Origin: Amphirosellinia nigrospora
Taxonomy: Eukaryota; Ascomycota; Sordariomycetes; Xylariales; Xylariaceae
DNA length: 64,000 nucleotides
Reading direction: 5' to 3'
Assembly: GCA_004123355.1 (NCBI GenBank)
Contig: SCHM01000002.1
Coordinates: 4,747,569 to 4,811,568 of the forward strand
The notes beneath the pieces are model-generated. The model was given only the letters and a program-made list of their open reading frames with translations. It had not been told where the DNA came from and ran no database searches. Positions 1 through 15,373 of this stretch are shown piece by piece. The translations under genes were made by a program, and so were the position numbers. Each line of letters opens with the position of its first letter. Within the stretch, counting starts at the first letter, position 1.

Positions 1-3000
1 TAATTATTAATTTAAAAGTTTATTTTTTTTTTTTTATTAAAAAATTTATAATATTTAATTATTATATAAAATATATTTAAATATTATATAATAATAAAGC
101 TAAGTTTTTTTTTTAGCTAGTTATATTTTTTTTAATAATTATTAATTATATAAATTATATATTATTTTAATTTAAATTATTTATTTAAATATTTTTATAT
201 AATAATATAGTTTAATTTATATATATTAAAATATATTAATTTATTAATTAAAGCTATAATATATTTAATTTTTAATTATTTTAATTTTATATAGTTTTTT
301 TTATTTTATTTTTTTTTTTATATTAAAATTTTATTTTAAAAAAAAATATAAATATATTATATAAAAATAGTTTATTTTATTTATTAATCGTATAATTAAT
401 TTCGATTTTTATATAGTTTTATATAATATTTTTATTATTTTTTAAATAGTTATTATTTTTTATATAATAAAAAAATAAAAAAGATTTTTTTATTAATATA
501 AAAATAAACTTTAAAAATAAAAAAAATTAATATAAATTATTAAATTTAATAATATTATTTAATATTTTTATTATTATTTATAAAATTAATTTATTATTTA
601 TATATATCGATTTTTTTTTAAAAAATATTATATATATATTTAAATAGTTATATATTTATTTTATTTTATTTATTATTTAATATATTTTAATAAATATTTA
701 TAATATTATATATTAGTTATTTTATATATTTTTTAAATTTATTTAATAAAAATTTATTTTAAATTATATAATATTATTAAAAAGTTTTTAATAAATATTA
801 ATTTAATATTTATATAATATTTTTTATATATTTTATATAAATATTAATTTAAAAAAAATTATTATTTAAAATAATATAATAATATTAATAATATATATAT
901 TTTAATTGTTTATTTATATAATATTTATAATTATTTTATAATTAAATTTATAGTTATTTTAATTATAAATTTAAATTATTGCGGAGTTTTATTATATTTT
1001 AATATAATAAATAATTTTTAGATTTTTTTTAAAATAAATTATTTAATTTTATATTTTATATAAAATAATATTTTATATAGTTTTTTTATATAAAATATTT
1101 AAATTATTTATATAAATAATATAGTTTAGTTTTTATAAAATAGCTAGTTATTTTATATAAACTAATATTAAAAAATAAATAATTTATTTATAATATAATA
1201 AATATTATTTTTATTTTTTCGTACGATAATTTTTTTAATTATTAAAATATATTTTTAAACAGTTTATATTTTTTAAAAAAATAAAAATAAAATAAAATAT
1301 TTAAAATATAAAATATTATATAGTTAATTTAATTATTAATTTTTATTATATTAACTAAAATTATTATATAATTTTTATTAAAGTTTATTTTATTATTTTA
1401 AAAGTTTAAATAATTTTAGTTTTTAAGTTTTTTATATATAATTTTTATTTATAGTTTTTTTATAATAAAAAATTTTAAAGTTTTTATATTTTAAATAATA
1501 TTTTAATATTTTATATAATATTAATTATTAAATATAAATAAATTAAATATTAGTTTATAATTATTAATTAAATATTTTTTTTTTATTATATAATATATAA
1601 TATATATTATTTATAATATATTATATAATATTTTATTTTATATATTTAAATTTTTTTTTTTTTTTATTATATTATTTAAATAGTTTTTTATATTTAATTA
1701 AATAAATTAAAAATTTTTCGGAAATTAGTTATTTTTAAATATTATTTTATATATATTAAAATATTAGTTTTTTATATAAAATTTTTTTAAAAAATAATTA
1801 ATTAATTAGTATTTTTTTTTTAATAAATAAAATATTTTTATTTATATATAAGTTTTTTAAAAAATAGCTATTTATATAATTTTAATTAATATATTTTTTA
1901 AAAATTTTTAAAATATTATATATTTTTTATATTATAAAATATATAATTAATTAATTATATTATTAGTTTATATAATAAATTTTTTATTTTTTATATAAAA
2001 TATTAAATTATTAGGTTTTTTTAACTTAAAAATATAAACAAAAGTTTAAAAAAAATTTTTATATATAATTTTTAAAAAATAAATATTATTTTTAAATTTT
2101 AAAATATTTTTATACGTATATAATAGTTATATTTAATAAATTTTTTTTAAATATTTTATTTTAAATATTTTTTAAACTTTAAATAATTTATTAATTATAA
2201 TTTTTAACGCTTTATATAAAAATGGTTTTTTTTTATTTATATATTTATATAAAAATAATATTAGTTTAATTAGTTTAATATTAATTATAGTTTATAATTA
2301 TATTAAAATATATATTTATATATTATATGTTTTTTTTTATATATAATTAAAGCTAATATAATATATATAATAATTTTTTATATAATTAGTTAATATTATA
2401 AAAAATATTATAAATTAATTTTTTATAATTTTAAGCTTATAATAATAATTAACGAATTATTATATTTTATTATAAAATAAATTATATAGTTTTTAAAATA
2501 GTTTTTTTTTTTTTGCTAAATTTTTAAAAAAATTTAATATTTTATAATAAAATAGTTTTATTTTAAATATTATATATAAAAAAATTTAAATTTTAAATAA
2601 AAGTATTTTTATATTTAATATTATATAATAAATAACTATTTTAAAATTTAAAAAAAATTTTAAAAAATTAAATATTTTATTATATATTAAATATAATATA
2701 TTTTTTATTTATATAAAAAATAAATTATTAATTAAAACAAATAATAAATAATATTTAATAGTTATAAAAAATTTTTAAAATTTTATTTTTAATATTTTAT
2801 TTTTATATAATGTTTTTATTTAAAATTAAAAAGTTAATTTTTAGTTATATATATAAGTTATTTTACGGCTATTTTTTGTTTATTTTTTTGTTTTTTTTTT
2901 TATTTGTTTTTTATTTAAAAAAAAAAATTATAAAATTATTTTATTATATAAAAAAACTTTATTAATTTTAAAATTATTAATTTAATATAAAAATATAATA

Positions 3001-4096
3001 TTATTTAAAATAATTATATAAAAATTTAAAATTTATATATTAAAATATATTTATTTTTATAAATTATATAATATAGTTTTTTTTAATTTTTTATAAATTT
3101 TTAATTTAAAACGTTTTTTATATAAAAAACGTTATAAATTTTTTAATAATTTAAATATTAATTTTATTAAATATTTTAAGTTTTATTATTTTAAAGTTTT
3201 TTATTAATATTTTTAAAAGTTTTTTAAATTATATAAAATATAATTATATTTATATATAAATATATTATTTAAATATTAATTTATTTATAATAGTTATTTT
3301 AAAGTTTTATAAAATATTTTTATATATATAGAAATTAATAGTTTTTTATATAAAATTTAAAAATATATTAGTTTTTTAAACGATTTTTTTAGCTATATTA
3401 TTATATAAAATATTAGCTAAAAAAATAAAAAATTATTTTAGTTATTTTTTTAAAATATAGCATTTTTATATATTTAATTATATTAATTATTATATAATTA
3501 ATTATTATTATTTATTATATTTAAAAATATTATAAATAAAAAATTATTAAATTATATTATAAACTTTTATATAGTTTATATAATAATAATTAAAAAATAA
3601 TATAATTATATTATTAATTAAACTTTATATAAAAATATAATATTAAAATATATTAAAATAATTAATTTTTTTTTTATTAATATAATATTAAAAAAACTAA
3701 AATATAATATAAAAAAATAGCTTATATAATTAAGTTTAAATTTTGTTTTATTTTTATTAATTTATATTTTTTAGCTAAAAATATTAATTAATATTAAATA
3801 GCTAAAAAGTATAATATTATATATAATAAAAAATAAAATAAATATTAATATATATTAATTTATTTTTTTTAACTATTTATATAAAAATTAAGTTTTTATA
3901 TAAAAAATTTTTTATATAAAAAAATTCTATATAATATACTATATAACTAAATTAAATAAAAATACTAGTTTAATTTTATTATATAAATAATTAATATTAT
4001 AATTAATAATTAGTTATTATATATAATTAATATTAATATATTAACTTTATATATAATAATATTATAATTATACAATATATTAATTTTATAATTAAT
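1..4096. other. RIP-degraded DNA, no feature recognised
   Basis: Extremely AT-rich sequence with scattered poly-T and TA runs. I see no gene, no RNA gene and no clear terminal repeats. It is presumably old transposon sequence, but the family cannot be read. Confidence 0.7.
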
Positions 4097-4387
4097 ATTA
4101 CGCTTTATATACTTAAAAAAATAAAGCTTTAATATATATAATATTTATATATAAAATTTATAAATAAAATAAAAAAGAAAAAAAGTTTAACTTTATAATA
4201 TAAGTAGCTATTTAAATATTTACGTAAATAGCTATATTTATTATTAAATATTTACTTTTATTTATTATACTATATTTATTATAAATAACAATTATATATT
4301 TATTATAAATATATAGTTATTATAAATAAAAATTATAAATATTATAGCTAGTATAAAGTAAGCTATTAAAGCTTATAAATTTATAAT
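4097..4387 (+). mobile_element. MITE family, copy A (RIP-saturated)
   Basis: This 291 bp segment is a heavily mutated version of the elements at 17189 and 29733. It can be aligned end to end with them: it begins ATTACGCTTTATATACTTAA where the 17 kb copy has GTTACGCTTCACACACTCGA, and ends TTTATAAT followed by TA where the others end in CCGTAAC followed by TA. Almost every C or G outside CpG is now T or A, so it is as RIP-mutated as its surroundings. A non-autonomous Tc1/mariner-like DNA element is the most likely class, from the TA target site and short TIRs of the fresher copies. The left TA is not clean here, so the first base is uncertain by one or two positions. Confidence 0.75.
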
Positions 4388-6454
4388 TATTTTTTTTTTA
4401 AAAAAAAAAATAATTTAACTAAAATTAAAGTTATAACTACTTTTTAACAAAAACAAAAATCGCTTTAAAGTTTTTATTAATATAATTTTTTATAAAGTTT
4501 TTATATTATTAAATTATTATATTAGTTTTTTAATACGTTATTAAAATTTTTTTATTTAATATAATATTTAATATATATAATATTTATATATTTTTTTTTT
4601 TATACGTTTTTTTTTATATTATTTTTTTTTTTATATTATAGCTTTATTATTGTTTAAATATAGCTTATTAAATTTAGTTTTTTATATTATTTTTAGCTAT
4701 ATTTATAATATTATTAAAGTTTAATTAAATTAAAATTTATATTATAAAAGTTTTTTAATATTTTTATATTATTTTTAAATTTTTGCTAATATTATATATT
4801 ATTAAGGTTTTAATTTTTTAATTTATTTAATATTATAACTTTAATAATAAAATTAAAATATTTATATTTTTTTAATAGTAAATTTTTTTTATTTTTAAGT
4901 TTTATTATTTTTTTTTTTAAGTTTTTTATTTTTAACTTAATAATAAATTATTAAATATTTTTATAATTAATTTATATAATAATAATTTAATATTTTTTTA
5001 AATATAAAACTTTTAATATAAAATATTTTTATTTTTTTATATATTTTAAACTTTATTATATTATAAAAAAATTTAATTTATTTAATAAATAGTTTATTTT
5101 TTAAAACTATTTTTTTTTTAAAATTAATATATAATTTTTATATTAAAATTAAGTTTTATTAATTTTTATTAGTTTAGTTAATTATACGTTTTTAAATATA
5201 TTATAGGTTTTTTTAATTAATTTAATAAACTATGTTATTTTTTTATTTTTTTTTATATATTTATTCGAATTATTTTTTTTTTTTAAAAAGTTTTTATAGT
5301 TTTTTATTTATAGTCCGATTTTTTTAATTAAAATTAAATAATATTAAAAAACTTATTTTAATTTTATAAAATAATAATTTTATTAAAATATAAAAAAATT
5401 AACGTTTAAATATAATTATAATAAATATATATTTTAAACTAATTATTTTAATAATAATTTATATATATTATAATTTTTAATTAATATATTTATTTATAAT
5501 TTTTATTTATTTTATAATTTTATAATATTTTATAATAATTAAATATATTTTTTTTTATTAGTTTATATAATTTATTTATAAAATAAAAATAAATTAAAGT
5601 TTTATAGTTTAAATTATAATTATAATATTTAAAAATTTAAAAAAATTTTTTATAATATATTTAATAATATTTTTTATAGTTATTTTTATATATAAAATAT
5701 AATTTATATTTATTTGCTTAAATAGTTTATTATAATTAATATTATTATATTTATATTTATTTTTAAATATTTATTTAAAATTAATAATAAATAATATTAT
5801 ATACGCTTAAATATTAAAAAAAAATAAATTTATTAAAAATTTTATTTTAAATTTTTAATAAACTTATATTTTATATAATTTATTATATATAATTATAATT
5901 TTATTTATTTAAGCTATTAATAACGTTTAATAATAAATTTATATTAATTAGTTTATTTTTCGTTTATTAGTAAATTTAATGTTAAAGTTTATTTAGTTAA
6001 ATATATTTTTTATAGCTAAATAATTTATTAGTACGATTATTAAATTATAGCTAGCTTATATTATAGTTTATAGTTGTTTATACGTTTATATTATATATAT
6101 AATTTTTATTTTAAAAGTTTATATTATATTTTTAGTTAAAATAAATATTTATTAAAAAATATAATTAATAATATTTAAATATTAAAAATTACTTATTTTA
6201 GTTTTTATATATAGCTATTTTTTACGTAAAATATTATAATCTTAAAATTATATTTTAATAAAACGTTTATTTATATAAATAATAACTTATTTAAGTTATA
6301 ATAATATAATAATATATTTATATATTAAGTTTTATATTGTTTAAAATAACGTTTTTTTGTTTAATAAGTTTATAATATATTAATTTATAGTACGTTTATT
6401 TTTTCTTAGGTTTTTAACCGGTGTTTTATTTAAAATTCGCTTTTTATTAAGTAA
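4388..6454. other. RIP-degraded DNA left of the outer LTR element
   Basis: AT-rich sequence without a recognisable gene or repeat end. Residual CpG and GpC are somewhat more frequent after about 5.9 kb. It is continuous, across the outer retroelement, with the sequence starting at 23512, judged by the shared AGTAA target duplication. Confidence 0.6.
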
Positions 6455-6623
6455 TATAAAAGGTTATAGCTTTAAGGCTAAAAAATACTATTTATTAACT
6501 ATAATAAAAAAAAAAAATCTATACGCGCTAATATATATAAAAAAGCTATTATATAATAGTTTTAACTTAAGGCTAAAACTATAACTTAAGTTATAAGTTT
6601 ATTAGCTTAGTTAACTTATAATA
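6455..6623 (-). repeat. LTR of outer retroelement (left copy)
   Basis: A 169 bp terminal repeat matching 23337-23506 along its length. It shares the central block with ATCTATACGCGCTA and the GC-retaining inverted motif around the AGCTTTA/TAAAGCT core. The AGTAA target duplication lies immediately outside. This copy is more RIP-mutated than its partner. Confidence 0.8.
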
Positions 6624-6789
6624 TTATTTTTTTTTTACTTGTTTATAAGCGTAAATATAACTAATAAAACGTAAAAATTAATTTTTTATTATTAAATTTT
6701 ATTTAATAATATATATGCTTTTATATTGTTTGTTTATTAATATTATTGCTTATATTATTTTTGTTTAGCTATATAAAAAAGAAAGGTTT

Positions 6790-6827
<38 letters not shown>

Positions 6828-7016
6828 TTATTTTTATAAGTTTTATTATTTTTAAACGCTTAGCTTATAATTAAAATACGAGCTGTTTTTTATTTATATT
6901 AAAGCGGTAAAAAGTTATTTATTTTTAATATATTTAAAATAAATATATATTTTAAACTAGTATAATTATTAATTAGCTATTTATTAGCTGTTTTTATTTT
7001 GTTTTTGTTTTATTTT
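6624..7016. other. Outer element internal sequence between LTR and nested insertion
   Basis: About 390 bp of RIP-mutated internal sequence of the outer retroelement, lying between its left LTR and the nested element. It starts with a T-rich tract (A-rich on the minus strand) that may be the polypurine tract. It ends in ATTTT (7012-7016), the left target duplication of the nested element. Confidence 0.6.
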
Positions 7017-7359
7017 TATAAAATATTAGCGTTTTTATAGCTTAATAAAAGATTAAACTAATATATATATAAATAAACGTACTAAAATAAGTTTAAAAAA
7101 TTTAATAAATTAAGTTTAATTATAAATTTAGTTTATAGTTTTATATTTATATATATATATATATAAAATATAATTAATTTGTTTAAAGTTAATAAAGCTT
7201 ATTAAGCTTGTTTATAAGCTTAAATATATTTAAGCTTATTAATACGTTTTATATGTTTTATTTTTATTTAAATAAACTAGTTAAGCTAATATATTTTAGT
7301 TTTATTTAAATAAGCTAATAAAGCTAGTATGCTTAAGTTAAAAAGGTTATTTTATTATA
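7017..7359 (-). repeat. 3' LTR of inner retrotransposon
   Basis: A 343 bp terminal repeat that aligns with 15024-15368 from end to end and carries the same HindIII-like AAGCTT-rich block in its middle. It is more strongly RIP-mutated than the 5' LTR. Confidence 0.8.
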
Positions 7360-9364
7360 TATTTTTTAAATAAGTATTTTTTTAGCTTTAAAGTTTAAAA
7401 TAAAAGTTTGTTACGTTTATTAAAAAGGCTCGGTAAAAATAATTTTTTTTTTTTCGTTTATATATAAAATATATAAAAAAAAATAATAATTATAATTATT
7501 TTAAAATTAGCTATTTTATTATATAATAATAAAATTTATATATTTTTAATTAAATTGGCGCGCGCGTTAAATAGTATAATTGCTATTAAAAAATAAAAAT
7601 ATATATATATTTTTTATATATATAAACAATTATAATACGCGTAATATTTAAAACAATATATATAGCTATAAATAATAATAAAGCGTATAAATACTATAAT
7701 AGTTTGTGGTTAATAGTTATATATTAATTCGTATATATAAAGCTTTTTATTTTTATTTTTTTTTTTTTTTTAAATTTTATATAATTTTTATATATTAATA
7801 ATTAAAATTATTTAACGCTTTTTATATTATTTTAAGATTTTAACTAATTTTAATTTTATTATAGTTAAAATTTATTTAATTATTATTTTATATTAATATT
7901 ATTTATTTTTGCGTAATTATATATATATATAAAATTATATAATAATAATTAATTTATATATAATAATATAATTTTTTTATTTTGCTAATATATTACGTTT
8001 TATATATTAATAGTTGCTTTAATAATTTAACTAATTTAACGTTTAGTTTATATATTATTATTTTTATTATTATTATTACCGCTAAACTATAAGCTTATTT
8101 AGTTTTTTAGCTTGTTTAGCTATAAAATTCATATATTAACTAATAATTATTAAACTTATTTTTTTTTTTTTTTTTTTTTTTTTATATATATATATATTAA
8201 TTCGGAAAAATATAACTATAATAGTTTTGTTTAATTATTTATTATAGCTTTAATTTTATTTTTACTATTTTATAAACGTTATTATTAAATTATAAATATA
8301 TTTTTAAACTTAGTTAATAAATTTTAGCTAATTATTATATTATAGCGATTTTTTTATTTTTTTTTTAGAAAATAATAAAAAATCAGCTTAAATTAACTTA
8401 ACCGATTTATTATTTTTTACGCCTATACTTATACTTTTTTATTTTTATTAAACCTATTAGCTATTAATATTTTTATTTTACGCTACGTTTATTTTATTAT
8501 AATATATTTATTAGCCTAGCTTTATTAGGTTATTTGTTTAAGCTATTTATTACGGTTTAAATAGCTTTACTAATAAAGTTAGCAATAATAATAAAAAAAA
8601 AAAAAAAAAAGAAAATAAAAAAAAAAAGAAAAAATAGCTTTTAAGTACTAATCGTTTTATGCCGCGCTTGCGCTAATTTTTTCGAGCTTTTATAAAAACG
8701 TTATTATATTAATGCTTTTTTTTTTTTTGCTAAGCTTACGTTTATAGCGCTTTTATTAGTCCGCTATTACTAATTAATTTTTAAGCTATATTTTGCTTAA
8801 ACTACGCTTATTTAGCTTTTTATAATAAATTATATAAAAATATATTATTTTTAATAGTTATATTTTTATTATAGCTATTACTATAAAAAAACTATAAATA
8901 TAAAAAATATAAATTAATTAAAGTTTATAATTTATATTTAAACAATATTAATTTATAATATATATAGTTTTTTATATATAGTTTTTTTGCTATTATTTTT
9001 ATTAACGCGTTTATTATTACTATTAAAAAAGAAAAAAAAAACAAAAAAAAATTATTAATTTTATAATAACGTTATATTATTAAACGTACTTTTATAAATA
9101 TATTTTTATTATTTAAATATATTAAACTATTTAGTATATTTTTTCTATTTATTTAAATACGTTAAATTTTAATATATTTTATTATTTTATATATTATATT
9201 TTATAAACAATTATATTAATATAATAATAAAAAAAAATTATATATTTTAAACTATGTTAAAGCTTATTTTAGCGCGGTTTTATAAATATATATTTTAATA
9301 ATATTTTTTAAAATAGTTCGCGTTTATTTTTGCTTTTATTTTTACTTTTATTACTACTATTATT

Positions 9365-9367
<3 letters not shown>

Positions 9368-9404
<37 letters not shown>
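9368..9404. repeat. (AAT)n microsatellite
   Basis: About a dozen consecutive AAT units inside the inner retrotransposon. Confidence 0.9.
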
Positions 9405-12400
9405 TATTAACGCGCGTCCGGCGTTATTTACGCAATAACTAATATTATTAAAAAGCAGAAAAAAAAAAAAAATAAAAACTATAATATTTTTCGTACTTTT
9501 TTTACCGCCGCTACTACTTTTTTTTTTTTTTTTTTTTATTTTTTATAACGCTAAAACGTTATATTATAATATAATTAATAAATAAAAGTTAATATTTTTT
9601 TACTAAGCTTAGCTTATTTACTATAAATATATTTTATTTAAAAGCTTTTATTTAAATTAATAAAAATTTTTTATAATTATTTAATATTAATTTTATTTTT
9701 TTTATAATATATAATTTATATTTTATAAATTAATAAACGCTTAAAAATATTTAAACTAAATATATAAAAAGTTTTTAGTAAGCTTATTTATTAATATTTA
9801 ATCTGTTAATAAATATATTATTTTAAACGTTTTTTTATTATATTTTTATTTTATTTATATTTTTATATTTATATATTTTAATATAGTATTAATTTTTTAT
9901 TTTTATTTATAATAAATTTAATCGTTTAAATATTATTTAAAAAAATTTTTTATTTTTTATTTAAAATAAAGTTTAAATTTTTAAATAGCTTTTAAAATAT
10001 TATAGTTTTTTTTTTTATTATTTTAAACGTATTAAATTTAATTTTAGTTATAAATATAAAAATAATAGTTTATTTTATTATTTTTATATAATTATATTAT
10101 TATATAATAATAAATATATTTATATAAATTTTTTATTTTAATATTATTAATAAATAAAACGTTTTTTATAATTATTAAAGCTTATATATAATTATCTTAT
10201 ATTTTATATATAATTTTTAAAAATCGAATATTATATAAATATTAAATTATTTAATTTATTATTTTTAAATATTTTTTGTTTAAGTTAATAAAATATTTTA
10301 ATAATTAAATAGCTATATATATTATATTTAATTATAATATAATAGCTATATATAAAATCGATTTAATTTGTTTTTAATACGTTTTAATTTATATTTTTAT
10401 TATTATATTTAAGTTTTTAATAAGCTTTTTTATTAATAATAAAATTATAAACGTTTAATTATTATTATTTAAATTATAATATTTTATTATTTTTTTAATA
10501 TATTATTTATAAATTAAAATAATAAATCTAGTTTTTTAGTTATAAATAATTTATATTTTAAAAAATTATATTATATTATTTTATTTTTTAAGTTTATATG
10601 TTTTTTAATATTTTTTATAATATTTTTAATTTATTTAGTATATTTTTTTTAAAAAAATATTAAAAATTATTTATATAAAATACTAAAAATACTATTTTAT
10701 TTTTATATAAAATATATAATTTTTTTAATAAAATATATATATTATTTATTATTAATATTTTTACGAATTTTTATATTAAAACAAAAAAAATCTTATAGTT
10801 TATATAATATTTTATTAAATAAACTTATTATATTATTTTAAAAAAACTTTTTAATAATTTAACTATTATTAAAAGTTTTTTTTTTTTTATAATATTTAAA
10901 AATACTTTAATAATATTAAACTATTTAATTTTTATATTAAATATATAACTATTATTATTATTAAATAAAACGTTTTAATAATAATATTATTATATAAATT
11001 AATTAAAAAAAATATTTTTTATAAATTTTTTAAACTATTAATTATATTTTATAAGTTTTTAAGAATTTTTTTTATTTTATTTATATATAAATATTTATTT
11101 TAAAAATAATAATATATTTATAGTTTTATTTTTAAAAAAGCTTTAATGTTTTTTTTTTTATAGCTATTTATATTTTTTATAAATATTTTATTTAAATTGT
11201 TTTTTAATTAATATTTTATAAGATTTTTCTAGCTTTTAAAAAATAGTTTAAAAAAATCGGTTTTATAAAAGCGTTTTTTTTTAAAATTTATAAAAATCCG
11301 TTTTATTTTTATTAATTTATTATAACTATAAAAACTATATATAATATTTTATATTTTTAGTTTTTTAATAAATAGTTTTTTATTAATTAAATATAAAAGT
11401 TTTTAAAAAGCTTAATTAGTTTAAATTTATAAAAAAAATTATTTTATTTTTTATATATATAATTATTATAAATATAATATTTTTATTACGTTTTTATAAA
11501 CTTTTAGCTTTTTTAAAGTTTTTATTTTAATTTTTTAGCTTAAATATAAAATTAAAAAATAAATTATATAAATATTTTTATTTAACTAGTTTAAAATTAT
11601 TTTAATTTAAATAATATATTTTTATATATTTTTATTTAATTTTATATTTTTATTATTATATACTTTTAAATAAAAAGTTTAAAAATTATTATTATTTTTT
11701 TATTATTATTAAAGCTTATTTTATATTAGTTTATTATTTTTTAAATTTAGGCGTTTTTAAAAAATTATAAATTTATATAGTTAATTTTTATATATTATAT
11801 TTTATTTTTTTTAATATATTAAACGTTTTTACTTTTAATTTTTGCTTTTTTTATTAAATAATAAAAAGCTTATTAAATAAATTAAAAGTTTTTTTTTATT
11901 ATTTAAAGCATTAATATTTAATTTATATTTTATTTTTTATTTATTTTTATATATAATAATATTATTTAAATTTTTTAAAAAAAGTTTAATAATTTTAATT
12001 TTATTAGTTTATTAATAGTTAATTTTAATTATAAGTTTTTTATATTTTTTATAATAAAATAATTTTTATTAAATTTTATATTTTATATAATAATTATTTA
12101 TTTTAATTAAAAGATTTATATTTAATATAAATTTTAGTTTATAATTTATTAAATATTTAATATAAATTTATATTTTAGTTTTATAAGCTTATCGATTTTT
12201 ATTAATAAGCTTAAGTTTTTTTATAAATATATTTAATATTATATATATAAGTTTTATTTTAGTTTAATTTTAAATTGTTTATTAATATTTATATTTTTTT
12301 TAGCTAATATTATTTAAAATATTATATAAATTATATAAAATATTTTATAAAATATATAAAATTATAAACTTTTAATAAATTTATATTATATAGCTATATT

Positions 12401-15023
12401 ATTATTTAAACGATTTTTAATTATAAAAAAATTAAAAAGTTTATATTTAAAAATATTTTAAAAGCTTTTTAATAATTTTTTTTTTAGCTTTTTTTTTTGT
12501 TTAAAAGCTTATTATTATAAACAAAAATAATTTAAATTAATTTTTTTATTTTAGTTTAAAATTAATAATAAGTTTTTTATTTATTATAATTATTATTTTT
12601 ATTATTATTATATATTATTATAATTAATAGCTAATATTTTTTATAATTTATTTTTTAAACTTTTAAATTTTTTTAAATATTTTTAATAAGTTTTTTTTTA
12701 TATAAAAATATTTAAATTATTTTATTATATTTATTTTTTAAGCTAAATAATTAATTTAATTTATTATATATTTTAAAATAATTAAAAATTTTTTAATAAA
12801 TTTTATAAAAAAAGCGCGATATATATTTTTTAAAAACTTTTTTAAATATAATTTAATATTATTATAAATATATAATATTTATATTTTTATAAAATTTTAT
12901 TTATTTTTACGTTTTTTATTTTAATTATAAAGCTTTTAAAAATTTTAAGCTTAAATATTTTATTTTAAATATTATAACTATTTAAAATTTTATTTTAGTT
13001 TTAGCAAATTTTTTAATAATTATTATAAATATTTATTAAATATTTTTATAAATAGTTTATATAAAAAATTATATATATTTATAAAAATATTTTATAAAAT
13101 AAAAAAAATTAATTATAAACGTTTTAATTAAAAAAATTTAATAAAATATATTAAATAAAAACTAGGTTATATTTTTAAACTAGCTAAATAATTAAATTGT
13201 TTTTTTTATAGTTTTATATTTAAATATATAATTAAATTTTAAATATTATATTTTAATTTTTATAAATACGCTTTAAAAAATAATATTTATATAAAACTTT
13301 TTATAAACATTATATTATTTAAAATTAAATTTATTTTTTTATTTTTATTTTAGTTAAAAAAATCCGTTTAATAATTTTTGTTTTTTTTTTAAAAATAAAA
13401 ATTAAACGTTTTTATATTTATTATTTCGCTATTTTTATTTTAATAAATAACTTAAGTTTAAATAAGTTTTTATTATTAATTATATAAATTGTTTTATAAT
13501 TATCGATAAATATATTATTTAATAAAATATTAATATTTATAAATATATTAAAAAATATTTAAAGTTTAATTAAATATAATAAAATTAATAATAATATATT
13601 ACGTTATTTAACTATTTATTTTATTTTAATTAAGTTATTTTTATTTTATTAAAATATTTTAATTATTTTTAATAATTTGTTTATATATATTATTAAACTA
13701 AATATATATTTATTATTTTTTAATATTTTTAACTTTTAATAAAAAAGTTTTAAATAATTAATAATTAATTTATTAATTATAATATATTATAAAATTTATA
13801 ATTATTTAATAATTATAAATATATTTTATTTATTAGTTTTTTATAAATAAATAATATTTTTTAATATTTTATATATATTTAGTTTAATAAAAAGCGATTA
13901 TTATTTAGTTAATATTATTTAATATTTTATTTTTAAAAATAATAGTATAAACGTTAGCTTTTTTTTACTTTTAAATATATTATTATAAATAATAATAATA
14001 AGAATTTATTTTAGTTTTTAAATAATATAATTAAAGTTTTAAAATATTTTAGCTTTAATAGTTAATATATTAATTAATTTGTTATAAAAATATTAGTTTA
14101 ATATTAATTATAATTAAAAAATTTTTAATAAAAATACGTTAAATATATTAAAGATTTTATTATTTTTATTCGTTAATATATAATTTTTTAATTTTAATTA
14201 TTTTATAATATTAATATTATTATTTATAGCTTTTTTTAATATTATTTTATAGTTTATTAAAAATTAATATATATAATTAATTTAATAAAACAAAAATTAT
14301 TTATAACGTATTAATTAAGTTTTAAAGCATTAAATATTTTTTATATTAATTTTATTAATATTATTTTAAATAATAAAAAATAATAGTTTTATTAATTTAA
14401 TTAAATATAACGTTATATTTAATTATTATAGTAATAAATATTAAAATATATTTAAAATATTTTATTTATTAATTAATAAATTATTTTTTAATTTTTATTT
14501 TTATAAGCTTAATTAATTTATAAATAAATAGTTTTTTTAATTAGTTTATATTATTTATTAGCTTATTTTATTTAATTAAACTTTATAAATAAATTTAACG
14601 AATGTTTTATTTTAAATTTTTAATAATTTTTTTTTAAAAAAGTTTTAATAATTATTTTAAAATAAAGTTTATTTTAAAACATTAAAGTTTATTATATTTA
14701 AATATTTTATATTTTATATATATTAAAGCTTAATATATTATATTAGCTAGTTTTATTATTTTTTAAAAACTATATTTTTTAAAATAGTTAATAAGCTTTT
14801 TAATATAATAATAAATAAGCTATTAATAAAATTAATATATATATATATATAAAATTAAAAAAAGCTTATAAAATAAGCTTAAAATATTTAGTTTAATATT
14901 ATATATTTATTATATAATTAATTAAAGTTAAAAAAATTTAAAAAAAATAAAATCGTACTATTAGTTTTAAAAAAATATTATATTTTAAAAATATTAGTTT
15001 TATAAATAAACTAAATTTATAAC

Positions 15024-15368
15024 TATAAAATATTAGCGTATTTTTATAGCTTAATAAAAAGATTAAACTAATATATATAAATAAACGTATTAAAATAGTT
15101 TTAAAAAATTTAATAAATTAAGTTTAATTATAAAATTTAGTTTATAGTTTATATTTATATATATATACGTATATAAATATAATTAATTTATTTAAAGCTA
15201 ATAAAGCTTATTAAGCTTATTTATAAGCTTAAATATATTTAAGCTTATTAATACGTTTTATATATTTATTTTTATTTAAACAAACTAGCTAAGCTAGCGT
15301 GCTTTAGTTTTATTTAAGCAAGCTAGCAAGGCTAACGTGCTTAGGTTAAAGTGGGTTACTCCGTTACA
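15024..15368 (-). repeat. 5' LTR of inner retrotransposon
   Basis: A 345 bp terminal repeat. The outer half keeps several GC-rich motifs, including imperfect tandem units built on GCTAGC and TTTATTTAA at about 15280-15350. The primer-binding site should start just below 15024 on the minus strand but is too mutated to assign to a tRNA. Confidence 0.8.
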
Positions 15369-15373
15369 ATTTT

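Larger units (their letters stand above)
7017..15368 (-). mobile_element. Inner LTR retrotransposon, probably Gypsy-like, with two LTRs
   Basis: LTRs of 343 bp (7017-7359) and 345 bp (15024-15368) flank 7.66 kb of internal sequence. The 5 bp ATTTT lies outside both ends (7012-7016 and 15369-15373), a perfect target-site duplication, so this is one complete insertion of 8352 bp into the outer element. Read on the minus strand the 5' LTR begins TGTAACGGAGTAACCCAC, which resembles starts I know from fungal Ty3/Gypsy LTRs; the family is inferred from that only. The interior is RIP-degraded beyond protein recognition, with a few GC-retaining patches around 8.6-9.5 kb. It is a fossil with very many breaks. 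Confidence 0.8.

Noticed and set aside
9368-9404. (AAT)n and poly-T/A tracts as possible CRISPR-like or regulatory arrays
   Set aside because: They are simple repeats without spacers; no CRISPR array is present, as expected for a eukaryote.
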